Made by a program: the position numbers and the translations under genes. A DNA stretch of 64,000 bases from Pseudomonas sp. DY-1. GTDB taxonomy: Bacteria > Pseudomonadota > Gammaproteobacteria > Pseudomonadales > Pseudomonadaceae. Positions 18,320-25,649 of the stretch are shown here, piece by piece (within the stretch, counting starts at the first letter, position 1; every line of letters begins with the position of its first letter). The notes beneath the pieces were generated by a model. The model was given only the letters and a program-made list of their open reading frames with translations. It made no database searches and had not been told where the DNA came from. The DNA lies in the NCBI RefSeq assembly GCF_003626975.1, contig NZ_CP032616.1:124001-188000 (forward strand). The letters run 5' to 3'.

Positions 18320-18357
18320 CTTTGTCGTGGGGTAGGGCAATCGGCATTGATTGCCCT
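18312..18357 (-). promoter_or_regulatory. ANTAR-type antiterminator target in the nitrate reductase leader (P1 and P2)
   Basis: P1 (18334-18357) is a perfect 9-bp stem AGGGCAATC/GATTGCCCT with the hexaloop AATGCC. P2 (18312-18329) is CACGAC/GCCGTG (one A-C mismatch) with the hexaloop AAAGGC. Both loops have A at position 1 and G at position 4, the recognised signature of RNA bound by ANTAR antiterminators such as NasR and NasT. P2's 3' arm is the 5' arm of the terminator that follows. Binding would stabilise P2 and let RNA polymerase reach the structural gene. The nasST genes are not in the window. Confidence 0.75.
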
Positions 18358-18366
18358 GGCGGCCTT

Positions 18367-18385
18367 ATCGCAAGGCACATGCCAA
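18367..18385 (-). promoter_or_regulatory. sigma54 promoter of the nitrate reductase gene
   Basis: The minus strand reads TTGGCATGTGCCTTGCGAT: GG and GC are separated by exactly 10 bases, with TGGCAT at -24 and TTGC at -12. The predicted transcript start is close to 18358, which puts the P1 hairpin at the very 5' end of the RNA. Nitrogen control through NtrC is the expected activator route. Confidence 0.75.
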
Positions 18386-18636
18386 GTTCTGTTCAACGGC
18401 CTCCAAGGCATAGTGGGACGGACCTTGTGGTCATTTTTCGAGGGTAATCAGCTTGGGGATGTCCGGCTTCAGGATGGGGCGCAAGGTGCGTTATCGCACT
18501 GTTTTGGTTCTCGGTCGGGCCTTCATGGAGGGGAGGCCTGAATTCAGCCGGCCGGACTTCGGGTAACCCCGCAGGCCCCGTCACTGCTGATTTACGGCAT
18601 GCTGTCGGAGCCTCGGCTGGCGGGAGTTTTGCAATC
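18386..18636. promoter_or_regulatory. shared enhancer region between divergent sigma54 promoters
   Basis: No gene is visible in these 251 bases. The clearest element is a dyad GTGCG-TTAT-CGCAC at 18486-18499, about midway between the two promoters. It is not the GCAC-N7-GTGC arrangement expected for NtrC, so the protein that binds it is open. The location suits a common upstream activator site for both transcripts. Confidence 0.45.
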
Positions 18637-18653
18637 TGGCACAGCCACTGCAT
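18637..18653 (+). promoter_or_regulatory. sigma54 promoter of nirBD
   Basis: TGGCACAGCCACTGCAT gives a -24 GG and a -12 GC with a 10-base gap, and TGGCAC matches the -24 consensus exactly. Transcription should begin near 18663, leaving a leader of about 190 nt that carries the hairpin elements described separately. Confidence 0.75.
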
Positions 18654-18699
18654 AGGGAGGACCAGGCCCACCGCGAACAGTGTGGAGGGCGGCCCGGTA

Positions 18700-18787
18700 G
18701 ATCAATGGCGATCACTTCCCCGGGCTGACAGGTGCGCCAGGCAGTGTGGCCCGGTGGCACCCATGAATGAACAGGCAAAGGCGCCTG
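18700..18787 (+). promoter_or_regulatory. ANTAR-type antiterminator target in the nirB leader
   Basis: The P2 candidate (18772-18787) is a perfect 5-bp stem CAGGC/GCCTG with the hexaloop AAAGGC, the same loop sequence as P2 of the divergent nitrate reductase leader. The P1 candidate (18700-18713) is a short stem GATC/GATC with the hexaloop AATGGC. Both loops have A1 and G4. P1 is weaker (4 bp) and lies ~58 nt from P2, with other possible pairing between them, so P1 is less certain than P2. P2 overlaps the 5' arm of the terminator. Confidence 0.65.
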
Positions 18788-18815
18788 GGACGATAAGTCC
18801 CAGGCGCTTTTTTTT
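18781..18815 (+). terminator. leader terminator upstream of nirB
   Basis: An 11-bp perfect stem GCGCCTGGGAC/GTCCCAGGCGC with loop GATAA is followed by eight T residues. It is a textbook intrinsic terminator located 41 bp before the nirB start, inside the leader, so nirBD expression must depend on read-through or antitermination. Confidence 0.9.
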
Positions 18816-18855
18816 GCCCCCAGAAAACGTGATTGGCTTGGGCCGGGTGCTACCT

Positions 18856-21417
18856 ATGAACTCCAACGTCGCTTCCACTCCTGATGTGCAAACGCTGATC
18901 GTCATCGGCAACGGCATGGTCGGCCATCATTGCGTCGAGCAACTGATCGAGCGCGGCGCGCTGGACCGCTATCGCATCGAGGTCTTCAGCGAAGAGCCGC
19001 TGCGCGCATATGACCGTGTGCACCTGTCCGAATACTTCACGGGCCGCGATGCCGAGTCCCTGGCCCTGAGCGAAGCCAGCCTCTACCAGACGCCGGGCGT
19101 GACCCTGCACCTGGGCGTACCCGTGCTGGAGATCGACCGCGAGCGCAGCGAAGTGATCACCGCCAGCGGTTGCGTGCCGTACCACAAGCTGGTGCTGGCC
19201 ACCGGCTCCTATCCCTTCGTGCCGCCCATCGAGGGTGCCGAAGGCAACTCGCGACTGGTCTATCGCACCCTGGCCGATCTCGACACCATCCGCGCCGCCG
19301 CTGCACAGGCGCGCCGTGGCGTGGTGGTGGGCGGTGGCCTGCTGGGCCTGGAAGCGGCCAACGCGCTGAAATCCCTTGGTCTGGATGCCCACGTAGTGGA
19401 GTTCGCTCCGCGCCTGATGCCGGTCCAGCTCGATGACCTGGGCGGTGCCGCCCTCAAGGCGCGCATCGAGGCGCTCGGCGTTGGTGTGCACCTCTCGAAA
19501 GCCACCCAGTCCATCAGTGCCGGTGATGACTACCGCTACCGGATGAACTTCGCCGGCGAGGACTTCCTCGAAACCGACCTGATCGTCTTCTCCGCCGGTA
19601 TTCGCCCGCAGGACGCCCTCGCGCGCCAGTGCGGCCTCGAGCTGGGCCAGCGTGGTGGTGTGGCCATCGATGGCCAGTGCCTGACCTCGGATGCGGACAT
19701 CTATGCCATTGGCGAGTGCGCCGCCTGGAACGGCAGCATCTTCGGCCTGGTCGCCCCCGGCTACCAGATGGCCCGCAGCGTTGCTGCGCAGCTCTGCGGT
19801 GAGGATGCCGATCCGTTCATCGGCGCCGACATGTCCACCAAACTGAAGCTGCTCGGCGTGGACGTGGGCTCCATTGGCGATGCCCATGGTGCGCTGCCCG
19901 GTGCGCGCAGTTACCGCTTCATCGACGAAGCCACCTCGAGCTATCGCCGCCTCGTGGTTTCCGCCGACGGCAAGCAGGTACTCGGCGCTGTGCTGGTGGG
20001 CGACAACAGCTACTACGACACCCTCCTGCAGTACGTGCAGAACGGCATCAAGCTGCCGGCCGATCCGGCCAGCCTGATCCTGCCGGCGGGCGAGGGCGCC
20101 CCGGCCCTGGGCGCCGATGCGCTGCCGGCCACTGCCACCGTCTGCTCCTGCCACAACGTCAGCAAAGGGGCGATCTGCTCCGCCATCGACAGCGGCTGCA
20201 CCGATGTTGCCGGGGTCAAGTCGTGCACCAAGGCGGCCACCGGTTGCGGCGGTTGCGCGGCATTGCTCAAGCAGGTGGTGGAGCACGAGCTGTCCGCCCG
20301 TGGCGTGTCGGTGGACAAGAGCCTCTGCGAGCACTTCGCCTACACCCGCCAGGAGCTCTATGCACTGGTGCGCGTGGAAGGCATCGAGACTTTCGAGGAA
20401 ATGCTCGCCAAACACGGCCGCGGCCATGTGGGCTGCGAGATCTGCAAGCCAGCCATCGGTTCCATCCTCGCTTCCTGCTGGAACCGGCCGATCCAGGACC
20501 CCTGGCTGGTACCGCTGCAGGACACCAATGACACCTTCATGGCCAACATGCAGAAGAACGGCACCTATTCGGTGGTGCCACGTATCCCCGGTGGCGAGAT
20601 CACCCCGGAAGGCCTGATCGCCATCGGTGAAGTGGCGAAGAAGTACAACCTCTACACCAAGATCACCGGCGGCCAGCGCATCGACCTGTTCGGTGCCCAG
20701 CTCCACGAGCTGCCGGAGATCTGGGGTGAACTGATCGCTGCCGGATTCGAGACCGGCCACGCCTACGGCAAATCGACCCGTACCGTGAAGTCCTGCGTCG
20801 GCAGCACCTGGTGTCGCTACGGCGTGCAGGACAGCGTGAAGATGGCCCTGGATATCGAACACCGCTACAAGGGCCTGCGCTCTCCGCACAAACTGAAGTT
20901 CGCCGTCTCCGGCTGCACCCGCGAATGCGCCGAGGCGCAAAGCAAGGACGTGGGGGTTATCGCCACCGAGAAGGGCTGGAACCTCTATGTCTGCGGCAAC
21001 GGCGGGATGCGCCCGCGCCACGCCGAGCTGTTCGCCACCGACCTGGATGACGAAACCCTGATCCGCTACATCGACCGCTTCCTGATGTTCTACATCCGCA
21101 CCGCCGACAAGCTGCAGCGCACCTCGGTCTGGCGCGAGAACCTGGAAGGCGGCCTGGACTACCTCAAGGCGGTGATCATCGACGACAGCTTGGGTCTTGG
21201 CGCAGAGCTGGAAGCACAGATGCAACTGGTGGTGGACCGCTATGAGTGCGAGTGGGCCAACGCCATCCAGGATCCGGAGAAGCTCAAGCGCTTCCGCACC
21301 TTCGTCAACGACGCGAGCGGCGATCCGGATATCCATTTCGTCAAAGAACGTGGGCAGATCCGTCCGGCGTGGGCGGCTGAGCTCACCCTGATCCCTGTAG
21401 CAGAGGAGGTGGTCTGA
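18856..21417 (+). CDS. nirB: assimilatory nitrite reductase (NADH) large subunit
   Basis: An 853-aa cytosolic enzyme that reduces nitrite to ammonium. Residues ~10-400 form the FAD/NADH module (IVIGNGMVGHHCVEQL; VVVGGGLLGLEAANAL). Residues ~430-500 hold the BFD-type [2Fe-2S] site (VCSCHNVSKGAI, then TGCGGC). The C-terminal half is the sirohaem/[4Fe-4S] domain with Cys647/Cys653 (KSCVGSTWC) and Cys687/Cys691 (SGCTREC). Start ATG 18856 (MNSNVAST) is chosen because the frame upstream crosses the leader terminator. nirD overlaps its stop by one base (TGATG), so the two are translationally linked. Control is predicted at sigma54 initiation and at leader antitermination. Confidence 0.95.
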   Translation: MNSNVASTPDVQTLIVIGNGMVGHHCVEQLIERGALDRYRIEVFSEEPLRAYDRVHLSEYFTGRDAESLALSEASLYQTPGVTLHLGVPVLEIDRERSEVITASGCVPYHKLVLATGSYPFVPPIEGAEGNSRLVYRTLADLDTIRAAAAQARRGVVVGGGLLGLEAANALKSLGLDAHVVEFAPRLMPVQLDDLGGAALKARIEALGVGVHLSKATQSISAGDDYRYRMNFAGEDFLETDLIVFSAGIRPQDALARQCGLELGQRGGVAIDGQCLTSDADIYAIGECAAWNGSIFGLVAPGYQMARSVAAQLCGEDADPFIGADMSTKLKLLGVDVGSIGDAHGALPGARSYRFIDEATSSYRRLVVSADGKQVLGAVLVGDNSYYDTLLQYVQNGIKLPADPASLILPAGEGAPALGADALPATATVCSCHNVSKGAICSAIDSGCTDVAGVKSCTKAATGCGGCAALLKQVVEHELSARGVSVDKSLCEHFAYTRQELYALVRVEGIETFEEMLAKHGRGHVGCEICKPAIGSILASCWNRPIQDPWLVPLQDTNDTFMANMQKNGTYSVVPRIPGGEITPEGLIAIGEVAKKYNLYTKITGGQRIDLFGAQLHELPEIWGELIAAGFETGHAYGKSTRTVKSCVGSTWCRYGVQDSVKMALDIEHRYKGLRSPHKLKFAVSGCTRECAEAQSKDVGVIATEKGWNLYVCGNGGMRPRHAELFATDLDDETLIRYIDRFLMFYIRTADKLQRTSVWRENLEGGLDYLKAVIIDDSLGLGAELEAQMQLVVDRYECEWANAIQDPEKLKRFRTFVNDASGDPDIHFVKERGQIRPAWAAELTLIPVAEEVV

Positions 21418-21791
21418 TGGCCCAGCAGAGCGCGCAACGCATCGAAGAATTCGCACAGTGGCGAGCCCTCTGCTCGCGCGGCGACCTGGTGCCAAACTCG
21501 GGTGTGGTGGCCTGGGTTGAGGGCGCCCAGGTGGCGTTGTTCTACCTGCCTGACGGAGAGCAGGGGCAGCAGCTGTTCGCGGTGGATAACCACGATCCCC
21601 ATGCAGGCGCCAACGTCATCGGCCGCGGCATCGTCGGTCACCTCGGCGGAGACCTGGTCATCGCCTCGCCCCTGTACAAGCAGCACTACCGCCTGGAAGA
21701 CGGCGCCTGCCTGGAGTACCCACAGCAACGCTTGCGGGTCTGGCCGGTGCGTCTTGTGGGGGATGTGGTGGAGATCGGGCTGGCTGCCTGA
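21417..21791 (+). CDS. nirD: assimilatory nitrite reductase small subunit
   Basis: A 124-aa Rieske-fold subunit that partners NirB. The fold region is recognisable (ALFYLPDGEQGQQLFAVDNHDP and GDLVIASPLYKQHYRLEDG), but the Cys-x-His pairs that hold a Rieske cluster are absent, as is usual for NirD. The ATG overlaps the nirB stop codon. Its last ~40 bases are the source of part of the tandem repeat that follows. Confidence 0.92.
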   Translation: MAQQSAQRIEEFAQWRALCSRGDLVPNSGVVAWVEGAQVALFYLPDGEQGQQLFAVDNHDPHAGANVIGRGIVGHLGGDLVIASPLYKQHYRLEDGACLEYPQQRLRVWPVRLVGDVVEIGLAA

Positions 21792-22289
21792 CGTGGCGCA
21801 GGACAGGTAGGAGCGAGCTTGCTCGCGAAGCTCTTGAACACAGCTATTCGCGAGCAAGCTCGCTCCTACACAAAGGCACGCGACTTCAGCTGAAGCTCAG
21901 CGCACCCTGCTTGCAGCAGCGCACCAGTGATGCTCGGCGTTGATGCGTCTTGCGGGAAAGTGGTGGAAATCGGGCTGTGGCGCAGGACAGGTAGGAGCGA
22001 GCTTGCTCGCGAAGCGCTTGAACACAGCTATTCGCGAGCAAGCCCGCTCCTGCACAAATACACGCGACCTCAGCTGAAGCGCACCCTGCTTGCAGTAGCG
22101 CACCAGTGATGCTCGGCGTTGATGCGTCTTGCGGGAAAGTGGTGGAAACCGGGATTTGGCACAGGACAGGTAGGAGCGAGCTTGCTCGCGAAACTCTTGA
22201 ACACAGCTATTCGCGAGCAAGCCCGCTCCTGCACAAAGACATGCGACCTCAGCTGAAGCTCAGTGCACCCTGCTTGCAGCAGCGCACCA
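21748..22289. repeat. triplicated unit of nirD 3' end, REP pair and ChaC-gene 3' end
   Basis: REP pairs (GTAGGAGCGAGCTTGCTCGCGAA with an inverted partner) begin at 21807, 21991 and 22170, giving periods of 184 and 179 bp. Each pair is followed by a copy of the last ~40 bases of the facing cyclotransferase gene, then a short linker (ATGCTCGGCGTTGATG), then a copy of the nirD 3' end (GCGTCTTG…GTGGTGGA) before the next REP. The outermost copies are the real gene ends. The 5-bp period difference comes from loss of CTCAG in the second unit. Confidence 0.9.
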
Positions 22290-22908
22290 GGGCTTCTTCC
22301 AGCTTGCGGTCGGGCATGGCGTGGGCGCGCAGGGTGCTCGCGGTTTTCTCCACGTAGTCCCGCGTGCTGCCGTAGTGGCCGCTTGCACCGTCGAACACCT
22401 GGCGCAGCACATGGTCCGGCAGGGCTCCGGCATAGCAGGCGAAGTCGCGGCGCAACACGAAGCCCAGGGCTTTCACCTGGGCACCGCCTTCCAGCTGGCA
22501 GTTGAGCCATTTCGGCTGATAGGCGGCGTCGGGCATTTCCCGTTGCCAGAGGGCGAACAGGTGTTCCTGTAGCTGTTCTTCCGGCAGGCGGTAGGCGAAG
22601 CCCGCGCAGGAGCCACCACGGTCCAGGCCAAGCACCAGTCCCGGCGTTTCCGGAGTGCCGCGATGGATCAGCGACCAGAGGTAGAGCCCACGGTGATAAC
22701 CATGGATGCGCGCGCGGCGGGATTCCACCGTGGGGCATTCCGGTCGCCAGATCAGCGAGCCGTAGGCGAACAGCCAGACCGGCCCGCCGCGATGGCACGC
22801 CATGGTGTTTTCCAGGGAAGCGAGCAGTTCCGCGCGAGTGAGCTGAATCGGCTGCTCGAGCAGAGGCGGGTAGAGCGTGAAAGGTGTTTCTGGAGTGCTG
22901 CCGGCCAT
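22249..22908 (-). CDS. ChaC-type gamma-glutamylcyclotransferase
   Basis: A 219-aa cytosolic enzyme of the glutathione-specific ChaC family, which cleaves glutathione to 5-oxoproline and Cys-Gly. The substrate-binding loop VWLFAYGSLIWRPE is near residue 44, with IHGYHRGLYLWSLIHRGT and the family GFAYRLPEE next. The start at 22908 has a poor Shine-Dalgarno, but the N-terminal helix (LTRAELLASLENTMACHRGGP) aligns with ChaC proteins. The 3' end was copied twice into the neighbouring repeat array. It faces nirD. Confidence 0.82.
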   Translation of the reverse strand: MAGSTPETPFTLYPPLLEQPIQLTRAELLASLENTMACHRGGPVWLFAYGSLIWRPECPTVESRRARIHGYHRGLYLWSLIHRGTPETPGLVLGLDRGGSCAGFAYRLPEEQLQEHLFALWQREMPDAAYQPKWLNCQLEGGAQVKALGFVLRRDFACYAGALPDHVLRQVFDGASGHYGSTRDYVEKTASTLRAHAMPDRKLEEALVRCCKQGALSFS

Positions 22909-23374
22909 AAGTGAACTGCAATTATGGTGAGGTACGGACCCTTCCAGGGTACGGCTCCTGTTTTATCAGTTGGCGGGCTTTTGGCGAACTGGCGATCGTC
23001 GAATTCCGCACAAATTTCCAACTGCCGCAGCTGACCATGACTCATTGATGAAGGAAAGGAATTACCCGCCATAGGTTTATCGCCAGAGGCGATAACGCCT
23101 TTCTGCTGAGGCCTGCTGCCTCGGTGCCGGCGAGCTGCGCCGCAGCGTGCTTCGATGGGGTGGCCGACGGTCGCGCGGGCTACCGTTTGACCGGGAAAAC
23201 CGTGCTTTCGGCGGGGGCTTTTCAGTCCGCAGCAACATCGGTCCCGGAGCGCTGCTACTACTCAGGAGTGTCGGGGGACGTTCGCCCCGCAATCGGGGCT
23301 GCCCCGAACCCGCCCGTTGCCGGCTTGCTGCCGCCGGTCTTGTGCGGCCTGTGTACGTCGGGGAGAACCTTATC
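22909..23374. promoter_or_regulatory. 466-bp gap upstream of the response regulator, with a dyad
   Basis: No credible gene is seen. A perfect 8-bp dyad TTATCGCC-AGA-GGCGATAA lies at 23077-23095, without a T-run, so it is better read as an operator or RNA hairpin than as a terminator. Promoters for both the ChaC-type gene and the response regulator should be here. The open plus frame from 23147 merges into the regulator but encodes an Arg/Gly-rich stretch unlike a receiver domain, so it is not used. Confidence 0.4.
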
Positions 23375-24052
23375 GTGGAAGCCAGGATCAGGATCGGCAT
23401 CGTCGACGACCATCCCCTGCTCAGGCAAGGCGTGGCCTCCGCACTCAAACGCATCGGAGACTTCCAGGTCGTGGAGCAGGGAGGCTGCTCGGAAGATGCT
23501 CTGGACATTGCCCTGCGCCTCCAGCCTGACGTTCTGCTGATGGATGTGAACATGCCGGGCGACTGCTTCGCTGCCGTGCGCCGGATCACTGCCGAAGCGA
23601 ATGGGGTGCGGGTGCTGATGCTGACCGTTTCGGAAAGCGAGGACGATGCCTACGCCGCACTGGAGGCCGGTGCCCAGGGCTACGTGCTCAAGGGGGTCAG
23701 TGGGCCAGAGCTGGTGCAGGCGATCCGCACCGTCGCCGGCGGTGGCAGTTTCATCACGCCAGCATTCGCCAGCCGCCTGCTGGGAAGAATGCGGCGGCGA
23801 CAGGATGTTGAGCGACACCGGATCGAGCTGACCCACCGCGAGGAACAGATCATCCGCGAAGTGGCCAACGGCCTGACCAATCGCGAAGTGGCCGACAGGC
23901 TCAACCTGAGCGAGAAAACCGTGAAGTACTACATGACCAACGTGATGCAGAAGCTCCACGCACGCAATCGCGTGGAGGCCGTCACAGCCCTGCGGCGCCA
24001 ATGGGATGAAGACAACGTGCAATCGCTCGATGTCCAGGGCAAGGCACGTTAG
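23375..24052 (+). CDS. NarL/LuxR-family response regulator
   Basis: A 225-aa two-component response regulator. The receiver domain is residues 4-120, with acidic Asp11/Asp12, phospho-acceptor Asp57 (LLMDVNMPG), Thr84 and Lys106. Residues ~155-215 are a LuxR-type HTH (LTHREEQIIREVANGLTNRE, LNLSEKTVKYYM). The GTG at 23375 is chosen because it gives the canonical receiver N-terminus (RIRIGIVDDHPLL) and has GGGGAGA upstream. Its stop overlaps by 4 bp with the stop of the histidine kinase coming from the other strand, an unusual tail-to-tail pairing. The partner is almost certainly that kinase; targets may include the giant peroxidase genes. Confidence 0.88.
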   Translation: MEARIRIGIVDDHPLLRQGVASALKRIGDFQVVEQGGCSEDALDIALRLQPDVLLMDVNMPGDCFAAVRRITAEANGVRVLMLTVSESEDDAYAALEAGAQGYVLKGVSGPELVQAIRTVAGGGSFITPAFASRLLGRMRRRQDVERHRIELTHREEQIIREVANGLTNREVADRLNLSEKTVKYYMTNVMQKLHARNRVEAVTALRRQWDEDNVQSLDVQGKAR

Positions 24053-25578
24053 CGGATCACGTCCTCCTCCATCCGGAAGCGAGCGCTGACAAGGGTGCCT
24101 TCGCCCGGTTTGGACTGGATGTCGAATTGCCCCCCCAACGCTTCCACGCGATAACGCATGCCGGCGAGCCCGAGTCTGCGCCGGCCTTGGCCATTGCTGG
24201 CCTGGTCGCCAGGGATGAAACCGTTGCCGGTGTCCGCCACCTGCACTTCCAACTGCCCGTCGCGCATCCGGGCCGAGAGCTTCTGGCCCTGGCCGCCGGC
24301 GTGCATCACGGCATTGTTCAGGGCTTCCTGTGTAAAGCGGTAGAGGCAGATCTTCAGCGACATCGTGGCGTTGGCCGGTAGCGGCTGGATGTCCAGCTCC
24401 ACCTGGGTATCGGTACGCTGTTCGTGGCGCTGCACCACCAGGCGCAGGACTTGTTCCAGACTCAGTTCGTTGATCTCCGGTACCGCCAGTCCGCGGGAAA
24501 TGTCGCGAATCTCCCGAAGGGCGTCCTGGCCTGCGCTGCGCAGGGTTTCCAGGGCATCGCTGTCGAGGGATTCGTCCTGCTGTTGCAGGCGCTCGCGCAA
24601 CTGGGCGAGTTCGTCCAGGCGCACCAGGATGAGTGTCAGCAACTGTGCCGGACCATCGTGCAGGTCGGCACCCAGGCGCCGCAGGGTCAACTCGCTGATG
24701 CGCGAGAACTCCTGGTTGGCGGTCGTGATGCGGCGCTGTAACTCGGCGTTGTGGGCATGCAGGCTTACCTGTTCGGCCATTCGCTGTTTCAACGCCAGTT
24801 GCTGATGTTCGATGATGCGTTCGCCACGGCGCACCACGAAGAAGAGCAGCCCCAGCATCGCCAGCGTGGCCGATCCTACGACCGCCCAAACCTGCAGGCG
24901 CACGGTGTGGATTTCCTGCTCCAGCTGATCGGCCCGCTCATAGAATTCGCCAACCGCCACCACCTTGCCCGAGCCGGTTTCCCTTAGCGGTGCGTAGATC
25001 TCGTAGAGAGGGACCTTGAGACCGCGTTCGAAGGCGTTCTCCTCCTGGCCCAGGTCTTCCAGGTTGGTGACGATGGCGCCCTTGAGCGCCTCGTCGATCT
25101 CATCGGTAGGAAATTTGCGGTGCACCACCGACTTGTCGGTGCTGTAGATCACGGTGCCGTCAGGGCGCCAGATCTTCACCGAGGCCACATGGCGATTGAG
25201 GCTGCTGTTGATAATCAACCGGTCGATGGCCGCCGCGCTTTCCGGGGGGATGTCCTGGGTCCGCGCCAATTCCTGCACGAAGGGTTCGAGGAAGTTTTCC
25301 ATGTACAGCGCACCGGCCTGCGCCGCCGACTGCACCGCGGCCCGTTCGATGCGCTGGCTCACCAGATTGCCCACCAGGCTCATGGTCAGGCCGAGGATCA
25401 GGGCGGCGGCAATGACGAACTGGGTGGAGCGCTTGAACTGGCGGATTCGTTGGCGCAGGCGCCTCCCCCAGGAGGGCTGCTCACTGGACGTTGGTCCAGG
25501 TTCCGATTGGACTAAAGTCGGGTCGTCGTCTTGACCCAAGGTCCGCTGATTTGGTTCGACCTTCGCATCTGCGGGCAT
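24049..25578 (-). CDS. membrane sensor histidine kinase, NarX/DegS type
   Basis: A 509-aa kinase. A cytosolic N-terminal tail of ~50 residues leads to TM1 (FVIAAALILGLTMSLVGNLV), then an extracytoplasmic sensor of ~170 residues, then TM2 (VWAVVGSATLAMLGLLFFVV). The HisKA_3 dimerisation helix carries His307 (LGADLHDGPAQLL), and the HATPase domain follows (EALNNAVMHAGG as N-box; VADTGNGF; RRLGLAGMRYRVE). HisKA_3 kinases pair with NarL-type regulators, fitting the convergent neighbour. It is divergent from the first giant peroxidase gene, with only 71 bp between the starts. Confidence 0.88.
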   Translation of the reverse strand: MPADAKVEPNQRTLGQDDDPTLVQSEPGPTSSEQPSWGRRLRQRIRQFKRSTQFVIAAALILGLTMSLVGNLVSQRIERAAVQSAAQAGALYMENFLEPFVQELARTQDIPPESAAAIDRLIINSSLNRHVASVKIWRPDGTVIYSTDKSVVHRKFPTDEIDEALKGAIVTNLEDLGQEENAFERGLKVPLYEIYAPLRETGSGKVVAVGEFYERADQLEQEIHTVRLQVWAVVGSATLAMLGLLFFVVRRGERIIEHQQLALKQRMAEQVSLHAHNAELQRRITTANQEFSRISELTLRRLGADLHDGPAQLLTLILVRLDELAQLRERLQQQDESLDSDALETLRSAGQDALREIRDISRGLAVPEINELSLEQVLRLVVQRHEQRTDTQVELDIQPLPANATMSLKICLYRFTQEALNNAVMHAGGQGQKLSARMRDGQLEVQVADTGNGFIPGDQASNGQGRRRLGLAGMRYRVEALGGQFDIQSKPGEGTLVSARFRMEEDVIR

Positions 25579-25649
25579 TCGCCGGACTCCTCGATGCTTT
25601 CTCCCAGGCCCTTGGAAATGCCTGCCCGAATGGGTAGCGGGAGAAAGCC

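Noticed and set aside
18486..18499. GTGCG-TTAT-CGCAC dyad as an NtrC site
   Set aside because: NtrC sites are GCAC-N7-GTGC. Here the half-sites are in the opposite order and the spacing is wrong, so it is kept only as an unassigned dyad.
18850..21495. 881-aa minus-strand frame opposite nirB, and the 775-aa plus frame 16214-18541 opposite the nitrate reductase
   Set aside because: The sense strands encode complete, motif-rich enzymes. The antisense translations carry no recognisable domain.
21897..22220. 107-aa minus-strand frame within the repeat array
   Set aside because: It arises from reading through REP hairpins and duplicated gene tails, and the internal sequence repeats with the array.
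23147..23374. N-terminal 76-residue extension of the response regulator
   Set aside because: The sequence is Arg/Gly-rich without a domain. The GTG at 23375 gives a canonical receiver start and has GGGGAGA upstream.
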